DNA of 13,319 nucleotides from Candidatus Hydrogenedentota bacterium (lineage in GTDB: Bacteria > Hydrogenedentota > Hydrogenedentia > Hydrogenedentales > GCA-2746185): contig JASJYE010000027.1 of assembly GCA_030123645.1 (NCBI GenBank), positions 1 through 13,319 of the forward strand. The letters run 5' to 3'. The position numbers and the translations under genes were made by a program. A model generated the notes under the pieces. The model saw only the letters and a list, made by a program, of their open reading frames with translations, ran no database searches and was not told the origin of the DNA. This document shows, one piece after another, positions 7,001 to 13,319 of the stretch. Within the stretch, counting starts at the first letter, position 1; the number at the start of each line of letters is the position of its first letter.

Positions 7001-8213
7001 AAACTTCCGTGTTGCCCTGGGCAATCACGCGTTTGGCGGCCTTGATCGTCGTGGCGGCGCCGTGCTCTTTCAATTCGTGGATGATGAAGGGCTCGAAGAG
7101 CTCGAGGGCCATTTGCTTGGGAAGTCCGCACTGGTTGAGCTTGAGCTTCGGCCCGACCACGATGACGGAACGCCCCGAGTAATCCACACGTTTGCCCAAT
7201 AGGTTCTGGCGGAATCGTCCTTGCTTCCCCTTGAGCATGTCGCTGAGCGACTTGAGTGGCCTGTTGCCCGCGCCCAGTACCGTGCGCCCGTGCCGTCCAT
7301 TGTCGAAGAGGGCGTCCACGGCCTCCTGAAGCATGCGCTTCTCATTACGCAGGATGACTTCCGGGGCGCGCAGTTCGATGAGGCGCTTCAGGCGGTTGTT
7401 GCGGTTGATCACCCGGCGGTACAAATCGTTCAGGTCTGAGGTGGCGTAGCGGCCCCCTTCGAGCGGCACGAGCGGGCGTAGGTCCGGTGGGATAACCGGA
7501 ATTATGTCCAGCACCATCCATGTCGCCTGGTTGCCCGACTTGCGCAGCGCCTCGACGACTTTGAGGCGCTTAATCGCTTTTGTACGGCCTTGAATGGACG
7601 TTGTGTTCTTGAACTGCGCGTGCAGCTCCTCGCTAAGGCGATCGATGTCAATTTCTTCAAGAAGCATCCGAATGGCCTCGGCGCCCATCTTCGCCACGAA
7701 TCGGTCTGCACCGAACTCGGCCTTCGCGTCCTGGAATTCGTCCTCGGTAAGCGTTTGCAACTTCTCGAGCAGCGTGTCTCCGGGGTCGATGACGATATAA
7801 TTCTCGAAATAGATGACGCGCTCGAGGGCACGGATTGACAGGTCGAGGAGGTTTCCAATGCAGCTCGGCGTCGTCTTAAAAAACCAAATATGTGTCACCG
7901 GCACGCCCAGCTTGATATGCCCCATGCGTTCGCGGCGGACCTTGCTCTCGGTGATCTCCACGCCGCAGCGGTCGCAGGTGATCCCGCGGTGTTTGACCTT
8001 TTTGTACTTGCCGCAACCGCATTCCCAGTCTTTTACGGGACCGAAGATGCGCTCGCAGAACAGGCCGTCCTTCTCGGGCTTGAAAGTGCGATAGTTGATC
8101 GTCTCCGGTTTCTTGACTTCGCCCAGCGACCACTTGAGCAGTTCCTCCGGTGACGCGATCCGAATCTGGAGGGCGTTGAACCTATCGCCTGTCGTGGGTA
8201 TGTACTTTGACAC
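4080..8213 (-). CDS. rpoC: DNA-directed RNA polymerase subunit beta'
   Basis: Catalytic beta' subunit of RNA polymerase; 1377 residues (E. coli 1407), complete. Visible landmarks: zinc site 1 with Cys65, Cys67, Cys80 and Cys83; the active-site loop NADFDGD at 454-460 with Mg-binding Asp456, 458 and 460; the bridge-helix region (FREGLSVVEYFISSHGARKGLADTALK); and zinc site 2 with Cys875, Cys882 and Cys885 plus the DCGT cysteine. The trigger loop begins LTMQTFHIGGAA (His923) and resumes at TKDITGG (residue 1105), so about 175 residues are inserted, comparable to E. coli SI3. Residue 920 is Gln where E. coli has Arg933. The start is GTG 8211-8213, with GGAGGA (8221-8226) overlapping the rpoB stop, so translation is coupled to rpoB. 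The tail is acidic (EEETGQREEETAEA). Confidence 0.99.
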   Translation of the reverse strand: MSKYIPTTGDRFNALQIRIASPEELLKWSLGEVKKPETINYRTFKPEKDGLFCERIFGPVKDWECGCGKYKKVKHRGITCDRCGVEITESKVRRERMGHIKLGVPVTHIWFFKTTPSCIGNLLDLSIRALERVIYFENYIVIDPGDTLLEKLQTLTEDEFQDAKAEFGADRFVAKMGAEAIRMLLEEIDIDRLSEELHAQFKNTTSIQGRTKAIKRLKVVEALRKSGNQATWMVLDIIPVIPPDLRPLVPLEGGRYATSDLNDLYRRVINRNNRLKRLIELRAPEVILRNEKRMLQEAVDALFDNGRHGRTVLGAGNRPLKSLSDMLKGKQGRFRQNLLGKRVDYSGRSVIVVGPKLKLNQCGLPKQMALELFEPFIIHELKEHGAATTIKAAKRVIAQGNTEVWDILEEVIKDHCVLLNRAPTLHRLGIQAFEPVLIEGKAIRLHPLVCRAFNADFDGDQMAVHIPLMPAAQLEARLLMLSTTNIFSPSNGRPIVTPSQDIVLGLAWLTRIRTGVKGEWLEEWQDDNGVVTNPGKIFSDEASVLLAHEMGQVDIHAQIKLLSGGKIIDTTVGRVILAELLPEQITVHDVNEELNMTLIGDVIARAYSDLGHAKTIELLDALKVAGFKYATLSGVSIAVTDMLIPDSKKTLLKHAEDEVARIDEMYQSGLITEGERYNKIIDQWTTTSEDVASEMLREISDNEQGFTGIHLMYISGARGSKNQIRQLAGMRGLMAKPSGDIIESPIKSNFREGLSVVEYFISSHGARKGLADTALKTADAGYLTRRLVDVAQDVIVEEYDCGTLSGVTVEALMDGADVISPLQERIIGRHVLDDITVPGMKEPIVRANEEITEEKAEIIFEKGMPLVTIRSVLTCQCKRGVCALCYGQNLATGKLVERGEAVGIIAAQSIGEPGTQLTMQTFHIGGAASRQVEASEIKMPEAATVELSNVRTAVNRSGKTVVVNRGGEVRLVGKEGQEIRRFPTPAGCTLHAEDGQKLRKGQVLFDWDPYNLSIMAEAAGTIHLEGMVEGVTMRVDINPDTGLEEVVVTEHKQDLHPQITVIDSKNEEVIGYATVPAQTHVIVREGDKVRAGDLMAKTPRQFSKTKDITGGLPRVAELFEARQPKDPAIISHIDGLVELGGTTKGMRKVKVIPPVGKEREYTIPPGKHLNVQTGDRVIAGHLLTDGPVIPKDILEVQGEDALRKYLLDEVQQVYRLQGVHTNDKHIEVIVRQMLRKVKIKDDPGDTNFLAHQEVDKVRFQEENERTQSKGGRPAEAVPILQGITKAALSTESFIAAASFQQTTRVLTEAALSGKRDDLRGLKENVIIGHLVPAGTGASYYQKTQVDIRSEAFEDFSEDLEIGTEEETGQREEETAEA

Positions 8214-8226
8214 GTTCTATTCCTCC
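8214..8226 (-). promoter_or_regulatory. rpoC ribosome binding site overlapping the rpoB stop
   Basis: GGAGGA (8221-8226) is inside the last rpoB codons, and the rpoB TAG (8217-8219) lies between it and the rpoC GTG (8211-8213); spacing is 7 nt. It fixes the GTG start of rpoC and shows coupled translation, which would keep beta and beta' in step. Confidence 0.8.
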
Positions 8227-11200
8227 GCCGATTCTTCGTCTTCGTCGCGTTCGAGTGCGTGATCGACCTGTACCAGCTTAATGACGTCGAGGCACAGGCT
8301 TTGCATCTCCCGGACAAGCACGTTAAAGGACTCCGGCGTGCCCGGCTCGACCTCGCGTTCACCCTTGACGATGACCTCGTAGGCGCGCGTGCGGCCTTGG
8401 ATGTCATCCGATTTGATGGTAAGCAACTCTTGGAGCGTGTATGCGGCGCCGTAGGCCTGCAGTGCCCACACTTCCATCTCGCCGAAGCGCTGCCCGCCGA
8501 ATTGCGCCTTGCCTCCCAGCGGTTGCTGTGTAACCAGGGAGTAGGGTCCAATCGCGCGCGCATGGATCTTGTCATCCACGAGGTGGTTCAGCTTCAGCAT
8601 GTAAATTTGGCCGACCGTCACTTCTTGGTAGAACTCTTCGCCCGACCGTCCGTCGCGCAAGCGAATCTTGCCCGATTTCGGCAGCCCGGCCCTCTCGACG
8701 TATTCGTGAAGCGCGGCTTCCGTAACGCCGCTGAAGACGGGAGTAACGACCTTGAGGCCCAGCACGCTGACGGCCCAGCCGAGTTGGGTCTCGAGAAGCT
8801 GGCCGACGTTCATGCGCGAGGGTACGCCGAGCGGATTGAGCAGGATCTGAAGGGGCGTGCCATCGGGCATGAACGGCATGTCCTCGCGCGGAAGAATCTT
8901 AGCGACCACGCCCTTGTTGCCGTGGCGGCCGGCCATTTTATCGCCCACGGACATGCGGCGCTTGGTGGCCACATAGACTTTCACGTGCTTGATCACGCCC
9001 GGGGGCAGGTCGTCGCCTTTGCGCAGATTGTTAATCCGTGTATCCCGAAAGGCGATCAGCTTCGCCTCTTCCATGGCCGCCATATTTACGAGGCGAGTGA
9101 ACTTGCGCTGGATTGCCTTATTCTCGATGCTCAGGCGCGCCAGCACGCCGTAGTCCACTTCGTTGAGCTGCGAGACTTTGAGCTTTTTCCCCTTCTCGAG
9201 CGCGAGTTCGCCGGTCTTGTGGTCGACGACGTTTTCCTGCAACCGCAGCCCCATGAGGTCGTCTTTCATCAATTTTACGAAGGTGTCTCGCACCTCAGCG
9301 ATGCGGTCATCGTACTGCCTCTTTATCCTGATGACCTCGGCGTTGATCGCCTTCTTTGAAGCGGGGTCTCCGGCCTTGTCGCGACGGCTGCTGATGCGGA
9401 CGTCAACTACGACGCCGTTCACACCGGGCGGCACCGTCAACGAGCCGTCGCGGACGTCCTCGGCTTTCTCGCCGAAGATGGCCCGCAAGAGCTTTTCTTC
9501 AGGCGCCAATTCCGTCTCACCTTTCGGCGTGACCTTGCCGACCAAAATGTCGCCGTGTTTAACCTTTGAACCGATCCGCGCAATCCCGTCTTCGTCCAGG
9601 TGACGCAACGCTTCCTCGCTGACGTTCGGGATGTCGCGTGTAATATCCTCGGGCCCAAGCTTCGTATCGCGCGCCTCCATGTCGAATACGTTGACATGAA
9701 TGGACGCGAAGGTGTCCTCTTTCACGAGGTCCTCGCTCAGCAGGATGGCGTCCTCGAAGTTGTAGCCCTCCCACGCGAGAAATCCGCACATCACGTTCTT
9801 GCCCAATGCAAGCTCGCCATTGTCCGTTGCAGGTCCGTCAGCGATGATCTCTCCCGCATGGACTTTGTCGCCCTGACGGACAATCGGCCGCTGGTTAATG
9901 CACGTGTTCTGGTTCGAGCGGATGTATTTCTTCAGAATGTATTCATCTTCTTCCGTACGGAAGGGATTGGCGTCGTGTCCGTTCTCGCCCGATACCCGCA
10001 CGCGAATCACCTCGCTGTCGGCATATTCCACGACGCCGTCTCGCTCGGCGCAGACGACTGTGCCCGCGTTTTTCGCGACTACATGCTCGAGCCCGGTGCC
10101 CACCAAGGGCGACTCGGTTTTGAGCAATGGGACGGCCTGCCGCTGCATGTTGGAACCCATGAGCGCGCGGTTGGCGTCGTCGTGTTCGAGAAACGGAATC
10201 AGGGCCGCGGCAACACTCACCATTTGACGAGGCGATATGTCCATATAATCGACTTGCGTGTGTGATGCCTCGGGGAAGTCTCCCCGGTGACGCGACAGCA
10301 CGGTGGGGTTTATGAAGTGTCCATTTTTGTCCAGCGGCGCGTTCGCCTGGGCGATGGTGTAATTGTCTTCGTCGTAGGCCGATAGCGACTCTATCACATC
10401 GGTCACCCTTCCGTTCTCGACTTTACGGTAGGGTGTTTCGAGAAAGCCGTAGGCGTTGAGCCTCGAGAAGGTCGCCAACGACGCCATCAGCCCGATATTC
10501 GGCCCTTCAGGGGTCTCGACGGGGCAGATGCGTCCGTAGTGCGTCGGGTGTACGTCACGCACTTCGAAGCCGGCGCGCTCCCTGCTCAATCCTCCCGGCC
10601 CAAGCGCGCTCAAACGCCGCTTGTGTGTCAGTTCCGCGAGCGGATTGATCTGGTCCATGAAATGGGAAAGTTGGCTGCGGCCAAAGAAGTCCTTGATGAC
10701 GGCGCTGACCGGCTTTGGGTTCACCAGGCTCTGAGGCGTGAGTTGCTCCTCGTCCCGAAAGTTCATCCGCTCGCGTACCGTGCGCTCCATGCGGACGAGA
10801 CCGATACGCACCTGGTTGGCGAGGAGTTCGCCTACGGCGCGCACGCGACGGTTGCCGAGATGATCGATGTCGTCAAGCACGCCCTCGCCGCTGCGCAGGC
10901 GCACGAGATACTGAAGCGTCGCGACGACATCTTCCTTGGTCAAGGTCTTGACGTCTTGTTGGATCTCCAGACCAAGTTTGCGGTTGATCTTATAGCGCCC
11001 CACCTGCGCAAAATCATAGCGGCTCGGCTCAAAAAACATCCGTTGAAAAAACGTGCGCGTTGTGGCGTCAGTGGCGGGGTCGCCCGGTCGAATTCTCGAA
11101 TAGACCTCGCGGTTGGCGTCTTCAATCTTGATCGTGTTGTCCTGCCGGCACGTCTCAACAATCGTTGAGTCAGTGTTGACATCGGCCTGATCGAGTAATT

Positions 11201-12080
11201 CGATCTCCTTGACGCGCGATTGCATGAGTCCGTCAATGGACGACTCCGTCAATTGGTCGCAGGAGGCGCCCAGGATCTCCCCGGATTCCGGGTCGACGAT
11301 ATCGGTTGCAATGTAATGACCGACGAGGTCATGCGGATCGTAGGATTTCGAGCCTATCTTGATTTTTGTGCGGCCCAGTATGGCGGTGTTTGAGTTGTAG
11401 AAGAGTTTGAGGATGTCCTCGTGTTCAACGTATCCGAAACACTTCAGAAAAGTCGTGGCCAATAGGCGGGAACGGCGATCGATGGTAAGCCACAACGTGT
11501 CGTTGATGTCGTATTCGAATTCCAGCCACGCGCCACGGTATGGGATGATGCGCGCCGAAAGCAGCCTCTTTCCGTTTTGATGAATCTTCGTTTCGAAGGA
11601 CACGCCGGGAGACTTGTGAAGCTGACTCACAATTACGCGCTCCGCGCCGTTAATAATGAAGGTGCCGGTCGGTGTCATCACCGGAAGCTCGCCCAGAAAG
11701 ACCTCCTGCTCCACCATCAGCTTTTCGCGTTTATCCTCCCCGCCCTCCGTCTCCTCGAAGCGGACAAGCCGGAGCAGGGCCTTGAGCGAGGCCGCATATG
11801 TGGCACCTCGCATCTGGCATTCTTGCACGCTATATTTGGGCGGCGTGAAGGAGTAATGGTCGCACTCCAGGACGGTTGAGCCATCTGGTGAAGTAATCGG
11901 AAAAACGTCGTTGAACACTTGCTGCAGCCCAATGTTTTGCCGCTCATCGGGCGGGACTTCCCATTGCAGGAAATCGCCGTACGATTTTGTCTGGATTTCG
12001 ATCAGGTTGGGCAGCTCGACAGGGTCGGGGATAACCCCCAAGGATGGACGTTCGATGTGACCTCGGTACGCGACAGCCAT
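8217..12080 (-). CDS. rpoB: DNA-directed RNA polymerase subunit beta
   Basis: Beta subunit of RNA polymerase; 1287 residues, between Thermus-type (about 1120) and E. coli (1342), complete. In order: the N-terminal protrusion (GTFIINGAERVIVSQLHKSPG); a region at about 225-335 equivalent to E. coli insertion SI1; the rifampicin/fork region FFGRSQLSHFMDQINPLAEL (about 465-484); and ERAGFEVRDVHPTHYGRICP with VETPEGPNIGL. A region at about 895-1035 is equivalent to SI2. Active-site GRHGNKG lies at 1051-1057, and the C-terminal clamp GGKAQFGGQRFGEMEVWALQ follows. In the rifampicin pocket, His473 replaces E. coli Gln513, Ile478 replaces Asn518 and Ala482 replaces Ser522. ATG 12078-12080 has AGAGAGGA with 7-nt spacing. 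The stop TAG lies 3 bp before rpoC. No ribosomal protein gene precedes it. Confidence 0.99.
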   Translation of the reverse strand: MAVAYRGHIERPSLGVIPDPVELPNLIEIQTKSYGDFLQWEVPPDERQNIGLQQVFNDVFPITSPDGSTVLECDHYSFTPPKYSVQECQMRGATYAASLKALLRLVRFEETEGGEDKREKLMVEQEVFLGELPVMTPTGTFIINGAERVIVSQLHKSPGVSFETKIHQNGKRLLSARIIPYRGAWLEFEYDINDTLWLTIDRRSRLLATTFLKCFGYVEHEDILKLFYNSNTAILGRTKIKIGSKSYDPHDLVGHYIATDIVDPESGEILGASCDQLTESSIDGLMQSRVKEIELLDQADVNTDSTIVETCRQDNTIKIEDANREVYSRIRPGDPATDATTRTFFQRMFFEPSRYDFAQVGRYKINRKLGLEIQQDVKTLTKEDVVATLQYLVRLRSGEGVLDDIDHLGNRRVRAVGELLANQVRIGLVRMERTVRERMNFRDEEQLTPQSLVNPKPVSAVIKDFFGRSQLSHFMDQINPLAELTHKRRLSALGPGGLSRERAGFEVRDVHPTHYGRICPVETPEGPNIGLMASLATFSRLNAYGFLETPYRKVENGRVTDVIESLSAYDEDNYTIAQANAPLDKNGHFINPTVLSRHRGDFPEASHTQVDYMDISPRQMVSVAAALIPFLEHDDANRALMGSNMQRQAVPLLKTESPLVGTGLEHVVAKNAGTVVCAERDGVVEYADSEVIRVRVSGENGHDANPFRTEEDEYILKKYIRSNQNTCINQRPIVRQGDKVHAGEIIADGPATDNGELALGKNVMCGFLAWEGYNFEDAILLSEDLVKEDTFASIHVNVFDMEARDTKLGPEDITRDIPNVSEEALRHLDEDGIARIGSKVKHGDILVGKVTPKGETELAPEEKLLRAIFGEKAEDVRDGSLTVPPGVNGVVVDVRISSRRDKAGDPASKKAINAEVIRIKRQYDDRIAEVRDTFVKLMKDDLMGLRLQENVVDHKTGELALEKGKKLKVSQLNEVDYGVLARLSIENKAIQRKFTRLVNMAAMEEAKLIAFRDTRINNLRKGDDLPPGVIKHVKVYVATKRRMSVGDKMAGRHGNKGVVAKILPREDMPFMPDGTPLQILLNPLGVPSRMNVGQLLETQLGWAVSVLGLKVVTPVFSGVTEAALHEYVERAGLPKSGKIRLRDGRSGEEFYQEVTVGQIYMLKLNHLVDDKIHARAIGPYSLVTQQPLGGKAQFGGQRFGEMEVWALQAYGAAYTLQELLTIKSDDIQGRTRAYEVIVKGEREVEPGTPESFNVLVREMQSLCLDVIKLVQVDHALERDEDEESAEE

Positions 12081-12086
12081 GTGCTA

Positions 12087-12121
12087 TTCCTCTCTAAATT
12101 GAGAAAAATGGTAACAATATA
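12087..12121 (-). promoter_or_regulatory. Candidate rpoB promoter -10 box and ribosome binding site
   Basis: On the minus strand TATATT (12116-12121; 5 of 6 matches to TATAAT) lies about 36 bp before the rpoB start and would give a leader of roughly 30 nt. The leader holds AGAGAGGAA (12087-12095) as ribosome binding site. No good -35 hexamer is visible at 16-18 bp. That place is occupied by the 13-bp dyad at 12129-12141, which suggests a regulated or activator-dependent promoter. Confidence 0.45.
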
Positions 12122-12128
12122 GCGGGGA

Positions 12129-12141
12129 GTCCACAGTGGAC
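12129..12141. promoter_or_regulatory. Perfect 13-bp dyad at the -35 position of the rpoB promoter (candidate operator)
   Basis: GTCCACAGTGGAC is a perfect 6-1-6 inverted repeat. It begins 7 bp upstream of the candidate rpoB -10 box, where the -35 element would lie. As it is upstream of the presumed transcription start, it would act as DNA, for example as a site for a dimeric regulator, and not as an RNA hairpin. I do not recognise it as the site of a known regulator. Confidence 0.4.
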
Positions 12142-12361
12142 ACGATGAAGGTAAGAAAATGGTGGCATTTATGCTCGTTCAAGGGTCGGAGGACACACCG
12201 CCCCCCAAGGGACATTTCAGAACCAATTGGAGACCTTACTAAACCTGAGCCACCTATGTCAACACTTGAGTGGACGAGGAACGGCTTAAGAGCATGGGGG
12301 TCTCGCTGGGCGCCGAAGTAATCTTAGAATCGTGAGAGGAGGGCCTTAGCCTTCCGCCGTG
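12142..12361. other. Non-coding spacer between rpoB and the BFN nuclease gene
   Basis: No gene is supported here. A plus-strand open frame of 61 codons (12136-12321) lacks a ribosome binding site and has an implausible composition rich in Trp, Arg and Pro. No tRNA cloverleaf and no remnant of rplL is visible. The only structure is a 7-bp hairpin, GGAGGGC(4)GCCTTCC, at 12338-12355, just after the stop of the BFN gene; it is listed separately. Confidence 0.5.
12338..12355 (-). terminator. Weak hairpin after the BFN nuclease gene
   Basis: Reading on the minus strand, GGAAGGC pairs with GCCCTCC around a 4-base loop, with one A-C mismatch, 6 bp past the stop codon. The following sequence, TCTCACGATTCT, is only moderately T-rich. 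It could end the BFN transcript, but it is short of a standard intrinsic terminator. The stem pairs better as plus-strand RNA (a G-U pair replaces the mismatch), where no U-run follows. Confidence 0.25.
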
Positions 12362-12811
12362 TCATTCTTCGATCTCCGAATCGCCGTTCTCGTCATGCTC
12401 CATTACGCCCACATCCTGGGCAGCCGACTCCATAACTTCCTCGGCGACGTAGATGGGGCACTGCCGCCGCACAGCGATCGCGATTCCGTCGCTGGGCCTG
12501 GAGTCGATGCGCAGCATCTGTTCCATCTCTCCGCTGGGCGACTGCTGTCTCACGTTCAGATGCGCAAAAAAGGTGTCGTTTTCGAGCTTGTATATCGTCA
12601 CCGAGTCGAGCTCTGCGCGTAGGCCCGCCAACAGGTTGCAGACCAAATCGTGTGTCATGGGACGCCCGAGCTTCTCGTCGCGCAGCCCTACGTAAATGGC
12701 CTGCGCCTCGGGGATCCCTACAACAATTGGCAAGACCCTGTCTTCGTGTCGAAGCAGGACTACAGGATGATTCGGGGTATCGCTCACCCCTAGGATTTCC
12801 ACTTCTACCAT
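12362..12811 (-). CDS. Bifunctional nuclease family (BFN/DUF151) protein
   Basis: A 149-residue cytosolic protein of the BFN (DUF151) family, for which plant and some bacterial members have DNase/RNase activity; the role in this organism is unknown. The single domain covers about residues 1-130. Family blocks visible are MVEVEILGVSDTPNHPVVLL, LPIVVGIPEAQAIYVGL (27-43), RPMTHDLVCNLLAGL (50-64) and IDSRPSDGIAIAVRRQCPIYV (102-122). The last 15 or so residues form an acidic tail (EHDENGDSEIEE). Length is normal for the family without the extra UVR domain some members carry. ATG 12809-12811 has AAGGAG (12821-12826) at 9-nt spacing and a perfect -10 box upstream. It stands alone, 281 bp before rpoB and divergent from the partial gene at 13008. 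Confidence 0.9.
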   Translation of the reverse strand: MVEVEILGVSDTPNHPVVLLRHEDRVLPIVVGIPEAQAIYVGLRDEKLGRPMTHDLVCNLLAGLRAELDSVTIYKLENDTFFAHLNVRQQSPSGEMEQMLRIDSRPSDGIAIAVRRQCPIYVAEEVMESAAQDVGVMEHDENGDSEIEE

Positions 12812-12820
12812 TACGGGTTT

Positions 12821-12844
12821 CTCCTTAAAGCTTAAGGTATTATA
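12821..12844 (-). promoter_or_regulatory. Promoter, dyad and ribosome binding site of the BFN gene
   Basis: A perfect TATAAT lies on the minus strand at 12839-12844. Transcription should start about 7 bp downstream, near 12832. The perfect dyad CCTTAA-AGC-TTAAGG (12823-12837) sits over that start and overlaps the ribosome binding site AAGGAG (12821-12826). The -35 region (about 12862-12868) is poor, TTCGCG-like at 18 bp. The box is convincing; the dyad as an operator is an inference. Confidence 0.55.
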
Positions 12845-13007
12845 GCCTAAGGACTGTGCGCACGCGAAAGAGCTGGGAAACAGGCCTCTTTCCTAATGAT
12901 TCAGGGGTATATTCTTCCGGCCTCGTAATTCGGGGCCAAATCTGGCCTTGAACCGTGCGATTATAGTAAAGTCAACGGTAGATGAAGGCTGAGCAAAGGA
13001 CCACAGC

Positions 13008-13319
13008 GTGCAATTGAGCGACCGAGAAGTAGACTGCTTGCGCGGCGAGGCGCAAAGGACCTACCGTGAGTACGGTCGCGTCCGTCAGCTGCATCGCGCT
13101 GACCGTAGCGATCTTTCCCTAAAGAGCCGCCTCTCAAAACTTCAGGGACGCTACGAGAAGCTTGGGCATCTGCTCAATGGAACGCAGCCAAACCCGGAAG
13201 ACCCCGAACCGTATCACTTCGATTTGAGCCGCCTGGAACCTTCGAAGCCACGAGTGCACAGTCCCTTGGCATACCGCCGGGAAAACGCTGGCCCGCCCTG
13301 GCACCGGCGCATCCTGAGG
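13008..13319 (+). CDS. N-terminal part of an unidentified protein (runs off the right edge)
   Basis: An open frame of 104 codons starts at GTG 13008-13010 and remains open to the last base. AAAGGA (12995-13000) lies 7 nt before the GTG, and an in-frame stop at 12990-12992 bounds the frame, so GTG is the best start. The product begins MQLSDREVDCLRGEAQRTYR. It is hydrophilic and rich in Arg, Glu and Leu, with likely helical, possibly coiled-coil sequence at about residues 3-60 and then a Pro-rich stretch (NGTQPNPEDPEP, about 64-75). There is no signal peptide or membrane helix. I do not recognise a family. It is transcribed divergently from the BFN gene; a possible -10 box TATAGT is at 12962-12967, without a -35 match. 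Confidence 0.65.
   Translation, partial: MQLSDREVDCLRGEAQRTYREYGRVRQLHRADRSDLSLKSRLSKLQGRYEKLGHLLNGTQPNPEDPEPYHFDLSRLEPSKPRVHSPLAYRRENAGPPWHRRILR

Noticed and set aside
8259..9359. 366-codon plus-strand open frame antisense to rpoB
   Set aside because: Same reason: a shadow of rpoB with a composition that mirrors its codons. The other long antisense frames in rpoB (9600-10265, 10539-11168) are treated the same way.
12170..12240. Possible tRNA gene (GTTCAAGGGTC resembling a T-loop)
   Set aside because: No matching acceptor, D or anticodon stems can be drawn around it.
12136..12321. 61-codon plus-strand frame in the rpoB-BFN spacer
   Set aside because: No ribosome binding site, odd composition, and it starts inside the dyad of the rpoB promoter region. 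Treated as non-coding.
12943..12958. Sigma-54-like promoter upstream of the partial gene at 13008
   Set aside because: The GG and GC elements are separated by 11 bp instead of the required 10, and the rest of the consensus is missing.
12948..12967. TTGAAC plus TATAGT as a sigma-70 promoter for the partial gene
   Set aside because: The spacer is only 8 bp, far too short; only the -10-like box remains as a weak possibility.

Overview
The window is a stretch of bacterial core chromosome. Almost every gene is on the minus strand. In transcription order (right to left) they are: a BFN/DUF151-family nuclease (12362-12811), rpoB (8217-12080), rpoC (4080-8213), a SurA-like periplasmic parvulin chaperone (2950-3924), enolase (1514-2800), a FtsB/DivIC-type division protein (1166-1474), a PhoH-like ATPase (128 to about 1099, probably longer), and the first codons of another gene running off the left edge (1-95). 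One partial gene points the other way at the right edge (13008-13319). It begins with GTG, has a good ribosome binding site, and I do not recognise it.

The organism looks like a moderately GC-rich, Gram-negative bacterium that uses Shine-Dalgarno sites and a standard code (TAA, TAG and TGA all end genes here). Evidence for a Gram-negative cell is the secreted SurA-like chaperone. In addition, RpoB has both large lineage-specific insertions of the E. coli type, and RpoC has a large insertion inside the trigger loop. Gene order is not the usual proteobacterial or firmicute one: rpoB has no rplL/rplJ before it, and rpoC is followed by surA and eno rather than rpsL-rpsG-fusA. An under-studied phylum of the PVC/FCB-like or Hydrogenedentota-like kind would fit, but I cannot place it from sequence alone.

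Layout: (1) 1-1474, the eno-distal part of a small cluster: envelope/division protein FtsB, then PhoH, then a probable membrane protein. (2) 1514-2800 enolase, with its own ribosome binding site and a short upstream region full of CCGG hairpins. (3) 2950-3924 surA-like, then a 155-bp gap holding a hairpin behind rpoC. (4) 4080-12080 rpoC and rpoB, separated by 3 bp and translationally coupled, with a candidate promoter and a perfect 13-bp dyad upstream of rpoB. (5) 12081-12361, a non-coding spacer. (6) 12362-12811, the BFN nuclease, with a perfect TATAAT box and a dyad over its presumed transcription start. (7) 12812-13007, a divergent intergenic region. (8) 13008-13319, the partial plus-strand gene.

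I found no new system, mobile element, CRISPR array or RNA gene. The points most worth checking are small but concrete: PhoH has no canonical start codon where its conserved N-terminus requires one; the RpoC trigger loop carries Gln where E. coli has Arg933; the rifampicin pocket of RpoB has His at the position of E. coli Gln513; the SurA-like protein lacks the first parvulin histidine; and two dyads lie at the presumed promoters of rpoB and the BFN gene.
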